Origin: Nematopogon swammerdamellus | Taxonomy: Eukaryota; Arthropoda; Insecta; Lepidoptera; Adelidae | Reading direction: 5' to 3' | Length of the DNA: 64,000 bases | Assembly (NCBI GenBank): GCA_946902875.1 | Contig: OX336341.1 | Location: 1,426,001-1,490,000 of the forward strand | Shown here: piece by piece, positions 1 through 11,988 of the stretch | Numbering within the stretch: position 1 is the stretch's first letter | Layout: every line of letters starts with the position of its first letter | Translations under genes and position numbers: made by a program | The notes under the pieces: model-generated | Seen by the model: only the letters and a program-made list of their open reading frames with translations | The model's database searches: none | Told to the model about the DNA's origin: nothing

Positions 1-117
1 TTGAGTGAAGTGAAGACTTCTCGTGGTATGGTAGTGCGGCGCACGAGCGCACTTTAGGACCAGCCACCAGTGGCAACAGTTGACTGTCTGCACCACTGAG
101 CTATCGAGGCTGACGAA
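1..117 (-). mobile_element. SINE head fragment (type A), truncated
   Basis: Positions about 60-117, read on the minus strand, give the tRNA-like head of the window's main SINE family (GTCAGCCTCGATAGCTCAG, A-box-like). The piece stops after about 55 bases and the rest of the SINE is absent. The first 60 bases show nothing recognisable. Confidence 0.6.
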
Positions 118-164
118 TCATATTCATACTATACTACTACTAATAATAAATCTGTAAGGGATGG

Positions 165-518
165 TCATGGAGTAAGTTACTTTGTTTTATGAGATACTGA
201 GTTTGTAGGCTCTATGGATAGGTACTAAAACTAAATTGATGATTTTTAGAAATCTTTTCTGTATGCATGTCGTGTATGTATGTTCCTCCATAACTTTTAA
301 ACCAATCATCCAAATTCGATGAAACTTAGTACAAGCACATTCGGTTATACGGGACACAGGATAGGCTAAATAACATTCAGTTCCGGTTACGCTAAGATGT
401 GGCTCTCATAGAAACCGAATTGTTTCGCCCGCCGAAATAAAGGTACAGTAGCGGGCTTACTTTTTCTTCTTTTTAAATATGAATTTCACACGAGCGAACC
501 CGCGGGCAAAACCTAGTA
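165..518 (+). repeat. Interspersed repeat, Helitron-like 3' end (copy 1)
   Basis: This stretch is closely similar to 32890-33232, including the blocks AACTAAATTGA, TTCCTCCATA and CCGGTTACGCTAAGATGTGG. Both end in a GAGCGAA-CCGCGGGCAAAA motif. That kind of ending, often followed by CTAG, is common in lepidopteran Helitron-like elements. No coding capacity is seen. It lies directly downstream of the last visible MOSPD exon. Confidence 0.55.
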
Positions 519-556
519 AACAATAAAAGAAGATACTGCATGTAATGCAAGTGTAC

Positions 557-1953
<1,397 letters not shown>

Positions 1954-3651
1954 ATGACGCTCGAAATATTAACCGAAAACATTCTGGGGGAGCTGATAAC
2001 AGACGTCGGTTTCGCGAACAAGGTGACAGCTCTTCAGGATGGCCTCAAGAAGATCAGTGAAGGCCTACTCGAAGTGGATGCTATGCGGAAACACTACGAC
2101 TCCATGTCGGATGACGACAGAATACAGCTGGACCTATTGCAGCTGTATACTGTGAATACGCTCTACTTTATACATCTGAAACTTCAGGGCGTTGATGTGA
2201 CTAATCACCCAATCAAGGTAATGATAAAGATAAGAATCCAGATAAAGATCTATCAAATGTGCGATTTATTTGAATCAAGCCCCATAGTTGCCATGTTTCT
2301 AATTCTCAACTTTAGCGGAAGTGACTGAACGTTATGGATGACGAGTAAAGAATAGGGAAGAGTTCGGATTTCACACAAAACTGTAGGTACCTTACCTTCA
2401 CTTACTGGAAGTGTCTATTCGTAGGTATACCTGCATGCAGGATACCTACGAATAGCACTGTCCGATCGGGAATGTCTATTCGTACGTATACCTACGAATA
2501 GCCCTGTCCGATCGGGCATGTCTATTCGTAGGTAAACCTGCATGCAGGTATGCAAACTGCACTATGGGAGTTTTCAACGAAACGTAACAAAAACGACATG
2601 CGCCGCCTTAACATTAGGTTAGGGTTAATTATAGAAGATGTGTCGCATCTTCTGTAATTTAACCCTGGTTATTTTTTTTTTAAACCAACTCGCATAGTGC
2701 AGTTCGTACCTACGAATACCTCATACCTGCCAATAGCACTGTCCCGCCTGGTAGGTCTATTCGTAGGAAATCAAATAGGACACTCCCAGTTCTTAGTTAA
2801 TAATCTCTGTTTGGCATACCTACGAGTTCTTAGTTAATAATCTCTGTTTGGCATACTTACGAATAGCCCTGCCCTCACTTACACATAGGGTTTAACCCGT
2901 ATGGATTGATACCACCGTACTGAATGAAGATTGGCTATGAAAATCTGTATGACGAGCAATAGGAAGCACTGGCGTGGGCACCTAGTTCTCCAATGTGTGC
3001 TGAGCTGAAGTGACGGGTGCAGTATGTGACGTAGCCGACCACGCCAGGTTCGTTAGTTTTTTTCTTAATGTAATCCGGTATGGTTGGCTGAGTCGGAGGG
3101 GCCAAAGCACATGCTCTGACCAGCCAATATCATCTCCAAGAAGGTAGGTGCCATACCGGAGACTTCCCTGGAATGCTGGCTATACTGGACTAGAGAAGAA
3201 CACAACCGAGGCTGCTATGCGGCCATCTTACATCCAGTACGATGGTACCAACCCAGTCGGCTGCAATTTGAGCCTACCACCTAGTAAGGGACAAGGGAAG
3301 GGACTTACAGTTTTACACCGGTTCGGAACGTTGAAGCAGCAGGTGTAGGTATGCACACAAATTTTTTTGTCAGAAAAAACTCCTTGGTACACGCCGACCG
3401 CATTCAAACCTCGGACCTTTCGCATGAGAAGCCGATGCCCACACCACACGGCCACCCGCCGCTTAAAGGAATAATGTCTTCAGGAGGAGTTAATGCGTGT
3501 GCGCGAGGTGATGCGGCAACACAAGTTGGTGCGAGAGAAACCCAAGCCGCGCATCGACAAGAGAGTCGCCGAGCGGTTCGTACGTTCAGGACTGTGGGAC
3601 CCGCACCAGAATCGAGCACCGCACAACAAGAAGACCAAGTTTGAAGACTAA
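1954..3651 (+). CDS. C1D: C1D nuclear nucleic-acid-binding protein, exosome cofactor (join 1954..2217, 3484..3651)
   Basis: The gene encodes a small Sas10/Utp3/C1D-family protein. In other eukaryotes C1D (Rrp47/Lrp1 in yeast) binds RNA and helps the nuclear exosome in 3' processing of rRNA and small RNAs. Exon 1 (88 codons) contains LDLLQLYTVNTLYFIHLKLQ followed by GVDVTNHPIK, the family hallmark (human C1D has a similar block ending in HPVK). Exon 2 gives EELMRVREVMRQHK, then DKRVAERFVRSGLWDP, and ends in a basic tail NKKTKFED. Splicing is CAAG/GTAATG to TCTTCAG/GAG in phase 0. The product is 143 residues, close to the human length of about 141. I prefer the ATG at 1954; a GTG at 1936 is in frame but is less likely to be used. 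The intron (1266 bp) is full of repeats. An AATAAA occurs at 4440, beyond an inserted hAT element. Confidence 0.93.
2400..2890. repeat. Cluster of short interleaved palindromes in the C1D intron
   Basis: The motif TCTATTCGTAGGTATACCTACGAATAG and its parts recur several times between 2410 and 2550 and again near 2700-2870, in both orientations. Copies are joined by CCTGTCCGATCGGG and by CCTGCATGCAGG. A direct repeat containing GTTCTTAGTTAATAATCTCT appears at about 2788 and 2826. I know no named family for this. Confidence 0.6.
2555..2704. mobile_element. Small MITE inside the C1D intron
   Basis: Terminal inverted repeats AACTGCACTATGGGAGTT and (reverse complement at the right end) AACTGCACTATGCGAGTT bound about 150 bp. 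An inner inverted repeat, GGGTTAAnTnnAGAAGATG with its complement, makes the whole unit a foldback. Flanks are the palindrome cluster, so a target duplication is hard to define. Confidence 0.55.
2890..3440. mobile_element. Degenerate SINE pieces in the C1D intron
   Basis: Positions 2890-3060 follow the plus-strand body and tail of the common SINE in diverged form (TTTAACCCG, GAAGCACTGGCGTG, GTAGCCGACC). Positions about 3239-3330 and 3385-3440 follow its reverse complement (GGTACCAACCC, CCTACCACCTAGTAAGG, GGGACTTACAGTTTTAC). They are old and rearranged. Confidence 0.5.
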
Positions 3652-3918
3652 TCTGTTGACGAGCTACTTTGAATTATTATTGTGTTGTGAGCAAATAGTT
3701 GTAAATTATTGAAATAGAGGTGACACCGCAGTACGCAGTACGCAACACTGCACCGACAATTGTGTGCCACGGCGCTCCGCAACCGCGTAGTGAGGTCTCA
3801 ACTTAAGTTGGCGGAAACACACGAACCATATGCAGATGTAAATAGGTGCGAGATTCATTCTACTCGTGCGGTTGTCGTGTGAAGGCCAGGTTATATTAAG
3901 TAAGTTAACATTTTAGAC

Positions 3919-4376
3919 CAGGGGTTCTCAAACTTTTTTTTTCAGGTACCACTAAAACCAATATGTTTGGCAAGAAGAAGAAGAAGAAGCTAATAATAAT
4001 ACTTATCTTCTATATCTACATTCTTAAATTCTCTTTGGAGGTTAGCATCACACCTAAGTTCAATTAATTATTCTCTTTCCTCGGATGTAACTTGTAAGTA
4101 ATCTCGGAATCGAATCTAAAAATTGATTTCTTATCGAATTTAGTTCTGAAAAATCTTCTTTCAAATATTCTTCGGATGAGCATTTCACAATGGGTTTTTA
4201 TATCGCTAAGGACATCAGAATTCAAATTATATTAATGTTCATCAACAAAACTTTCTAAATTAGGATTATGGCACTTGCCGCTTATTAAATTTTGTAGAGC
4301 ATATTGTTTAATTTTTTTGCGTACCACCTCGAAGCTGACCACTGGTGGTACGCGTACCATAGATTGAGAACCGCTG
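3919..4376. mobile_element. Non-autonomous hAT element (458 bp) with 8-bp target duplication
   Basis: The ends are CAGGGGTTCTCAAAC and GATTGAGAACCGCTG, imperfect inverted repeats of the CAGNGGTTCTCAA type used by hAT elements. The flanking 8-mers TTTTAGAC are identical (3911-3918 and 4377-4384). There is no transposase. It inserted 268 bp downstream of the C1D stop codon, possibly into the 3' untranslated region. Confidence 0.85.
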
Positions 4377-4575
4377 TTTTAGACAATGTTCCACAATGTG
4401 ATATAAAATTTTAGAGTCGATTATATACGTAAACTCTCAAATAAAGAATATAATTTGTTCTGCTTGTTGTTTCTTATTGAATAGTTAGTTTGGTACTCAT
4501 TATCTTGGCTGTATAACAGTTTCTGGAAGTGAAGAAGGAAGGTGAATCGTACTTTGGCTTTAATGTAATATTATA

Positions 4576-4805
4576 AATTTTTTTTTTATTGAAACTGACA
4601 CGGTTGGCTACATCACCTACAACATCCGTGATGTCAGCCCATAACACCGGGTGAACTTGGTGCCACGTCAGTGCTTCCCTTCGGTTGTGCCAGCTACACT
4701 GAACTGGACGGAAAACACAAACTATTTACTTTGGACCGACCTGTTAAACCGTTTGGACCGACCTTTCATTCAGTGCGGTGGTACCAACCGGGGCGTGTTG
4801 AATTT
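4576..4805 (-). mobile_element. SINE body and tail, minus strand
   Basis: It starts with a poly-T run (the A tail on the minus strand) followed by GAAACTGACACGGTTGGCTA and the standard body up to GGTACCAACC. An internal duplication of TTTGGACCGACCT sits near 4730-4760. The head is missing. Confidence 0.75.
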
Positions 4806-4885
4806 AATTGCATCTTGCGATCACGTGTAAGGAAACATTGCTGTACCAGGAGCTCAGGAGCTCTCCTTAATTATTAGTTCCGTAT

Positions 4886-5196
4886 TGGTCATACGGGACC
4901 CTATTCTAAGCCTACGCCATCTGTCTGTCTGAGGGCTGTATCTCTTGAACCGTAATAGGTAGCCCGTTAAAATTTTCACATAATATGTGTTATTATGGCC
5001 GATATAACAAAAATAATAAAAATAAGAAAAAAGTAAAAAATTCACAGGGTTCCCATACAAGAAACTAAAAGTGTATGCGCCATCTACCGAAAAGGTATGA
5101 AGCATTTTAACTAATACATAGATGGCGTGAGTGGCGCTGACCATGACATGGCGATACGGAACCCTCGGTGCGCGAGTTCGACTCGCACTTTGCTGG
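4886..5196 (+). repeat. Interspersed repeat with GGAACCCT ends and CTGTCTGTCT block
   Basis: This family recurs at 30540-30862, 36590-36900 (inverted), 47925-48072, 49290-49490 and 55655-55996 (inverted). Shared blocks include AAGCCTACGCC, GGGCTGTATCTCTTGAACCG, TAATAGGTAGCCCGTT and CATGTCATGG near the GGAACCCTCGGTGCGCGAGT end. No coding sequence is conserved. It looks like a non-autonomous element or a retroelement end. Confidence 0.65.
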
Positions 5197-5264
5197 GTTT
5201 TTTTGTTGTTTCTGTTTTTCTTGTATTGTGATATCTGCGATACTTATACTGAAAACAGACGAGA

Positions 5265-5406
5265 GTCCGCTTCCCATCAGTGGGTAAGCGTCCACTGCTG
5301 GGACATAGCCTCTCAATTTTCCTCCAGTCCTTCCCGGCCTTCAGTGGTACGGAGCAACTGGGACCACTGCTTTCCGCAGACGTTCTTGATGTCGACGACG
5401 TACTGA
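5265..5406 (-). mobile_element. RTE-like LINE 3' end fragment
   Basis: The minus strand encodes remnants similar to the tail of the better copy at 35436-36084 (a W..IE.LCPS segment, equivalent to WRKIGEAYVQQWTLTR). It is a short, broken 5'-truncated insertion. Confidence 0.6.
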
Positions 5407-5827
5407 AGCTCAAGGAATCCTATTTTGGGAAACAATGATCATTTAAGTAGGTACATGATAACTGTGACTATCATGTCCAAATTCGGCCGTTCCAGTAGTC
5501 TTACCAGTAGTACTACTGGGAATTTTCATCCCAGTGGTCTTACTATAAAAATCACTGAGATTGTGTTCCCAGTAGACCTACCAGTAAAACTCGATGTTAG
5601 ACCTAATAATATTACTAGGATAAATAAAATAGATTTTGTTTTGTGGTTTCGAATATAAATAAAGGCGGCAATTATTTCTACTTTTTCACTCATTTTAATA
5701 CATCGACTTGTCTGCAGCGTTACTAAGTCTACGGTTTAAGAGTCGAATTAGTTACACCGTACATAAGAAGGAAGATACGTGGCTAAGAGCATCGAGCGAC
5801 AGGCATTCTTTATTCATTATCCCTTTC

Positions 5828-6010
5828 GGCGCCAGTCGCACATATTTGTGTGCACCTATAGTCATTTTGTGAGGCCAGGCGCACACATATGTGATTTAGT
5901 GCTTTCATATAAATAGGTGGCGCCAGTCGCACATATTTGTGCGCGCCTATAGTCATTTTGTGAGGCCAGGCGCACACATATGTGATTTCGAAAAGTGCTT
6001 TCAAAAATAG
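5828..6010. repeat. Two tandem copies of a 91-bp unit
   Basis: GGCGCCAGTCGCACATATTT recurs at 5828 and 5919. Each unit also carries an inverted counterpart (AGGCGCACACATATGTG), so each could fold into a hairpin. No gene is seen. Confidence 0.7.
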
Positions 6011-6034
6011 GTTTAATTGTAGTAGTAGTACGGT

Positions 6035-6395
6035 GGAAGTTTCGTAAAGCCTTGGCCTGGGCGCATGACTGGGCCCTAGCGGTCCCGGCGACGAAAGGGT
6101 TATTCTTGGTTATATTTGTGTAGCATTGCCATGGAGAAAACCAATAAAGAGATTTGGTTGTTTATTGTGCATAAGGGCGACAGGCTAGCCATCTCTCACC
6201 TTGGCACGGTGTTTCCACCGAGTCTTGCAGCAGGCCTTACTTGCTGCCTGATCTGAGTCATCTTGTCCGAATACTTTGTTAAACGTGGTGGTCGGTGTTG
6301 TGCTGTAATTTACCAGAATACTTGTAGCACAACACCGATTACTCTGCTTACCCCGATTGTCGGGATACGGCGTGTGGTGTTGATGTGTATGTATG
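6035..6395 (+). repeat. Interspersed repeat with GTTGTGCTGTAATT ... CCCGATTGTCGGGAT end
   Basis: It contains GGGCGACAGGCTAGCC, CTCACCTTGGCACGG, and an inverted pair around AGCACAACACCGA / TCGGTGTTGTGCT. Related pieces lie at 15350-15470, 16155-16510 (inverted), 24405-24570, 28417-28475 and 34740-34860. It is probably a retroelement 3' region; the family is not identified. Confidence 0.55.
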
Positions 6396-6483
6396 TATGT
6401 TGTTTGTTACTTATGTATGATTGAATAATTGAATTAATAAATAGTAAAATTTATTTTAGTAATTTACACTTAATTGCATAGCA

Positions 6484-6720
6484 CAGGGTGTCCCCGGAAT
6501 TGTGTAGTTCCTTTAAGGAGGCTATTCTACGCTTCGTAACAAACAATTAGTTAGAGAAGTAGGGTTCTAGGTACGCCTGTTGCGGAGATGCATTTAGTTT
6601 GTTAGGAAATCCTAAAATGTTAATGAAAGCACATATTTAAAAAATTCTTTCACCAGTGCTTTTGATACAAGACGTAGAATAGCCTCCTTAAAGGAACTAC
6701 ACCTGTCCGGGGACACCCTG
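6484..6720. mobile_element. MITE with ~48-bp inverted ends (CAGGGTGTCCCCGG)
   Basis: The left end CAGGGTGTCCCCGGAATTG continues as TGTAGTTCCTTTAAGGAGGC and is matched by the complement at the right end, ending CCGGGGACACCCTG. The right flank is TA and the left flank is CA, so a TA target site may have mutated. The interior has no coding sequence. Confidence 0.75.
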
Positions 6721-6739
6721 TATATGAGTAGAAAAACGA

Positions 6740-7620
6740 TGCGTTGCAACATAACATTTATTTCTTCATTTACAATATCATTTTGCAGTCTCCGGAATGT
6801 AACAATTTCTTAATGACTAAGCTCAATACATTATGTGGACAACAACTGTTTTAACTGAGGAGTTGTGAACACAACAACACTCTAGTTTCGATTGATCAAA
6901 TAATCCACAAAGTCTCACTAACAGCAATACCCACAACAAATATTGGTCCTACAATTAAAGTCTTAAAATAATTAGTCAAGATTATAAAAGTAAACATAAT
7001 TACGTCTAAATACATTAGGTATATTAATTATATGTAACGAGAGTTTATAAATGCCAAAAAATCTGTGTTCATAACATTACATGGTCAGATTTACAGTATT
7101 TTTATAAATATTTAAATCCTGCTTTTAATTATATTAACACACAAGAGATATTTACGTATTTAATATGGACTAGCATGTGTGATACAGAAGCCAACACATT
7201 TTATTGTGTGCAGCCAATTAATTATATCTTTGATCAAAAATTTTTTTCATGATTTGCGACATGGCACATTTCCACACATTTATAAGTACTTACGGCGCTC
7301 ATGGAAATTCCGATTGCCGAGCCGGCCTGACCTTTACATACCTTAAATTAATTAATTCCCTATTTAAAAATGCAGTTTATTCAGTATACATTACTATAAC
7401 AAATTGTAATAGTCAAATTGGACAAGAAATTGACTAGCTATTATGCGCCTACAACTATGTAAGACTACCATTGTGACCACATAAAATAATTACATAACAC
7501 CAGTTTGTCGAATAACATAAGTTAACACTAAAAATAAAGGCATACTTAGTAAATAATTTGTCTCTTATGTAGAGTACCCATTGCCCTAGGAATGAACATG
7601 TTTTAATTAATTATTTAAAT
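6740..7620. other. AT-rich intergenic stretch, nothing recognised
   Basis: This AT-rich sequence lies between the MITE at 6484-6720 and the foldback MITE at 7627. I see no conserved coding sequence and no known repeat. Confidence 0.4.
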
Positions 7621-7626
7621 ACTGTA

Positions 7627-7784
7627 CAGTTCCCGGCAGCAAGTAATGCGTGCCGAGCTTAAGAACGAGACATTCCGGTTGTAGAGCGTCGTCCCTGTCG
7701 CACGTGTCTGTGCGACAGGGACGACGCTCTACAACCGGTGTCTCTTTCTAAAGCTTGACACGCATTATTTGCTGCGGGGAACTG
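7627..7784. mobile_element. Foldback MITE (158 bp) with TA flanks
   Basis: The ends CAGTTCCCGGCAGC and GCTGCGGGGAACTG are inverted and flanked by TA on both sides. The centre is a near-perfect hairpin: CCGGTTGTAGAGCGTCGTCC then CTGTCGCAC, loop GTGTC, and the complement. Almost the whole element pairs with itself. A piece like its right arm occurs at 19740-19795. Confidence 0.8.
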
Positions 7785-7898
7785 TACAATTGTCGCGTCA
7801 AACTTCATTGCCGCTCGTACAATCGTTCACTCTGATGCGCAGATCAAATTGTAGATGCAAGGGGGAAGCGTGCAGCACATTTGCATACACCCCATACA

Positions 7899-8190
7899 TA
7901 GCCCCACTGCATCTCTCCTCGTGTATGTCGTAAAAGGCGATTAAGGGATATAACTCCCTTCTTATATTACTAGGTGGTTAGGGTTTAACTCGCCCGAGTT
8001 GATACACTTAATGAAAGGTCGGTTGAAACGGCTATGTACATACATAGTTTGTGTTTTCCGTCCAGTTCAGTGTAGCCGGCATGACCGAAGGGAAGCACTG
8101 ACGTGGCACAAAGTTCACCCGGTGTTATGGGCTGACATAACGGATGTTGTAGGTGATGTAGCCAATCGTGTCAGTTTCCATAAAAAAAAA
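7899..8190 (+). mobile_element. SINE type B, truncated head, in the ADPGK 3' flank
   Basis: The partial type B head (AGCCCCACTGCATCTCTCC, GTCGTAAAAGGCGATTAAGG) runs into the shared SINE body and ends in an A run after GTGTCAGTTTCCAT. It lies 84 bp beyond the ADPGK stop codon, antisense to that gene, so it may be part of the ADPGK 3' UTR. Confidence 0.8.
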
Positions 8191-8273
8191 ACACAAGGTT
8201 TACGGAGTCAAAATCATTCGAGCTGCAATGAAGTATGGCACAAGAAGTAACTTCCCTCGCCTCAATAAGCTTA

Positions 8274-11200
8274 CTATTGAATTTGAAGCACCAAGCCTGC
8301 AGCGGAAATGTTGTCGCCCGCTCCGGCCGTCAACTGAGCCTCCGTGCAAACGAGTACCGGCGCTACACAGATTTCCACTTCTGTGCCTTCCAGACTCTCG
8401 TCCCAACAGGACACGGGTTGCGACGGATTCAGGAATACCCGAGACGTATCCCCTTCAGTCGACGTCGCGAAACTGTCGTCTAAAACCAACTTGGTCTTGT
8501 CTAAATTTATTCCATCGGAATTACAGACATACCTGTGAGCTGTAAGGGAGGCTTTCGCCGCTGCAGCCTTAGTCCTCTTCCAATCGGAGTCCTTTACCGT
8601 CAGAATAGCTTGATACGCAAGCGTGTGGACGTGCATTCTCGTCAGAAGGGTTCGACTGCTAATATTTTCACTTTTCACCCTTATAAGTCTAAAAACCTGC
8701 CTCATTTGATCCAAAGCGGTAGCCACTCTGGGGTTTGAGTCGGAGACTATACTAACGTTGCCGTAATGGACAATATTGTGCAAGTTGGCTAACTCTTGCT
8801 CGTTCATGCCAATGGAATCGGTGTGAGGTATGATCATGTGGGTCAACAGCTTCAGGAGTTGGAGCTCCACGTAGCTCGCCATTTCAAAGTGGATTAGTGA
8901 AGTCTTCTGCTGTGCCAGCATTTGTTCCCTGATGAGGTTCAGTCTTTTTTCCCGGACACCTGAAAATATATATACAATATGTGATGTGATTGAGTTGATT
9001 TTTTGTTAATAACATTGCTATTGCTTTTAACCTCTGGTATGCTTAGTCACGGATCTGTGCCAAACCCCTCAGCTGCTCAGGCACGGATCCATGTCAAAGA
9101 GACTTGGGGTCACGTTTTAGCAAATACAAAATCAATTACAAAGGAATAAAATCTTTTATTGTTTGAAATAGTTTCCTAATGAAACAACCATAGACATTTT
9201 ACGCACGGATCCGTGACTAAGCAGACGAGCACTGCCTAAATTACATACAAAAAATCTGAATAAAAACTAATAATATTTTACTCCTGTTTTTCGTCAATAT
9301 TATCTATGAAAGCTGTGGTATCGTGTCATACACGATAATAAAGAGTATTTTTCAAGCTTGTCACACTAGTTTTTGTGGTAAAGCATAGAAAACGACAACT
9401 GGCAAGAAAAAATATTAAGGAAAGAGGTTAGTTCAAGGCGTTACTTCTCAATTTTTATGTAAAAATGTTCATGTTTTTTCATTAGATAATGTATAAGATT
9501 CATTACTTATTTGGCTTTCAAGAACAATGATGGCGTGTGCCTAACAATTTTATGAAGATTTTCAACAATATTAAGACACGCCGCGCGCGCGCGGCCCCTT
9601 CGCGAAATTGGCGCAGACGTAGGTACATTTTGCGCGCCTACTCCCGCATACGAGAGGTTAATGTTTACTAAATTGTATTCTGGGATTTATCAATATCAGA
9701 TATCTGATGAAATTATAAGTTCTAAAATTTAAGCCTAAATATTGGCTAAATTCATTGAACTAAAACTTTGTCAGCCTCAGTAGGTAACTCAGTGGTGCGG
9801 TCGGTCGATTGTTAAGCAACCCTGAGGGCGGTCAGTACTTGGATGGGTGACCGCTTGACCGTTGCAGGCTGACCGTGGTTTGGATTCCACGTAAAACGGT
9901 AGGTCCCTTCCCTTCTTACCTTACTAGGTGGGAGGGTTTATCCCGCCCGGGTTGATACCACCGCACTGAATGAAACGTCGGTCGAAAGGACTATGTAAAT
10001 AGTTTTGTGTTTTTCGTCCAGTTCAGTGTGGCCGACATGAAATGAAGGGAAGCACTGGCATGGCACCTAGTTCACCCGGTGTTATGGGCTGACATCACGG
10101 ATGTTGTAGGTGATGTAACCAACCGTGTCAGTTTCCATAAAAAAAACTTAAAAAAAATTAGAAAAACAAATTAATGTATTGTTGTAAACCCTAGTTAATT
10201 ACTCACCTGCTTCAAATGGATAATTGTCCATCATTTGCAGGCCGCTTATGACCAGCAGATGCGGTTTATACGACGGTAGTCTCTCTCTAAGCCCATCCAG
10301 CGTACTCACCATCGGATTATATTCGTCGTTATGCAAAATATATCTATTCGCCCTCGGGGCTGTAAAGGGGCCCCAGTTTTCGTACGCTTTGTATTCTAGA
10401 ATCATGTGCACATCATCTTTAATGGAATCTTCTTCGATGACTACTTCTATCTCCTTTGGAATGTACGCTTTGAGAGTTTTGCTCATCTTGGCAGCGAGTA
10501 GGACGGTCCAGCCCTCGATGAAGAAGCGTTTGGCCATGAGAGGAGCATTGCCGCCGAGGGACCAGCGGGAGTCGAGCTCCCTCGCTCGCGAGACCAGCTC
10601 GTCGAACAACCCCGTGTTGGACATGAAACGTCTGCAATTCAGTTTATTCAATGTACCTAGTTCATGTCTTAAGGCGCCTAGTAACGCCGAATGTGGATTT
10701 TTTAAGAAGTAGCCCGTGATAACTAGACCAACCTAAAGATTAAAAACTACTGCTAAATATAGAACACTTCTTTGTCGAATCGATCACACGTTTTCGGTTG
10801 TAAAATTTTATTATTTTCTATACAAACTATACGGTAATCAAATGTCGATTTTTTCTTCCGCGTGAACTTCCGTTTTGCCGTTGCAGGCTGAACGTGGCTC
10901 GGATTCCACGTAAAACTGTATGTCCCTTCCCTTCTTACCTTACTAGGTGGTAGGGTTTATCCCGCCCGGGTTGGTGCCACCGCACTGAATGAAACATCAG
11001 CCGAAACGGCTATGTAAATAGTTCGTATTTTCCCTTCAGTTCAGTGTAGCCGACATTAAATGAAGGGAAGCACTGACGTGCCATTTAGTTCACCAAGGTG
11101 TTAGGAGCTGACATCACGGATGGCGTAGGTGATGTAGCCAAATGTGTCAGTATCCATAAAAAAAAACAGATTTTAAGCATATACATAGATATTAGACATA

Positions 11201-11988
11201 CGTTATGTCATAGCCATAAGTACTAAAGTATTGATTGGTGTTGGTTCTGTGTGAATGGTTTCCTTCTGCAAAATGATCAACAAATTTTTGTAAACAACTA
11301 TTACTATCCACGGATCTTCAAATTGCAGCTTAATAGCCCTTCCCCAGTGACATTAGTCCGTCTCCAAGCCGGACTGGCACCTCCGCGGGGATGAAATTGG
11401 CTGCGCCTGAGGCTTGGCTTGGGCAAAGCCACCCAGTTCAGAAGCAATAAAAAAAATTTTGATAAAATAACCGCCAGCTGCTACACTGCTGACAGCAGTG
11501 AGTTGTGTTGTGGATGTTTGATAGATAACAAGAGGATAACAGCAGCTATAAATTGTATTATTGCACTGATATAAGGCTACGAACTCCCCCCTTCCCCCGC
11601 CTCCAGCCTCTTTCTACAGCACAGCTCGTAATTCCAACGTACAAGATGAAATACAGTCTTACTCGGCAGCAGCACCGTGCTGGAAATAGTATGCGAAGCT
11701 CCTGAGGAACTCATCCTCCGACGAGATGTCATCGTAGTGCTGCGGAGGGCCTCCTCTCAGTCGGGCCGCGTCCAGGAACGTCGTAGCTTGGACGAACACG
11801 TCGTGACAGGCGCCATAACCGAGCGCTACGCGTGGTTCACCCGTCACCGCATTACTGCTTTCGATAGCGAGCAGCGAAGCTCGCATCGGTGCCAGCCGCT
11901 CGTCAGAAGACGGGGAGCGATCGTACAACGCCACAAGTACGGCTACAGCACACACGAGCAAGCCCAGGGTGAATCCACGTGCACCCAT
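8274..11988 (-). CDS. Adpgk: ADP-dependent glucokinase (join 11988..11663, 10631..10207, 8959..8274)
   Basis: The enzyme phosphorylates glucose with ADP as donor and belongs to the ribokinase-like fold; in animals it is tied to the ER membrane. Exon 1 begins MGARGFTLGLLVCAVAVLVA, a signal peptide or membrane anchor, and ends FQHGAAAE. Exon 2 has SLGGNAPLMAKRF (sugar-binding region), DDVHMILEYK, APRANRYI and GLQMMDNYPF. Exon 3 has IHFEMASY, GMNEQELANL, LTRMHVHTL, PVSCWDES and ends near TAGAGDNISAAGL, where the Asp of GAGD (about residue 466) is the catalytic base. Splice sites: CCGA/GTAAGA, TTGCAG/ACG, GCAG/GTGAGT, TTTTCAG/GTG; all phases agree. The product is 478 residues, near the human 497, with no break. 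Both introns contain SINEs inserted antisense to the gene. Confidence 0.96.
9770..10147 (+). mobile_element. SINE type A, near full length, in ADPGK intron 2
   Basis: This is the best copy for reading the family. The head has TAACTCAGTGGTGCGG (A-box-like), then GTTAAGCAACCCTGAGGGC and GGTCAGTACTTGGATGGG (as in 5S rRNA), then GTGGTTTGGATTCC (B-box-like). The body runs through GGGTTGATACCACCGCACTG and CGTCCAGTTCAGTGTGGCCG, and the element ends GTCAGTTTCCAT plus an A run. Both flanks have AAAACTT, a possible target duplication. Confidence 0.85.
10876..11166 (+). mobile_element. SINE type A, 5'-truncated, in ADPGK intron 1
   Basis: It starts inside the head at GTTGCAGGCTGAACGTGG, just before the B-box-like GGCTCGGATTCC. 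The rest of the body is complete and ends in TATCCAT plus an A run. Confidence 0.8.

Noticed and set aside
8168..8545. Plus-strand frame of 125 codons
   Set aside because: It overlaps the ADPGK last exon in antisense and a SINE tail.
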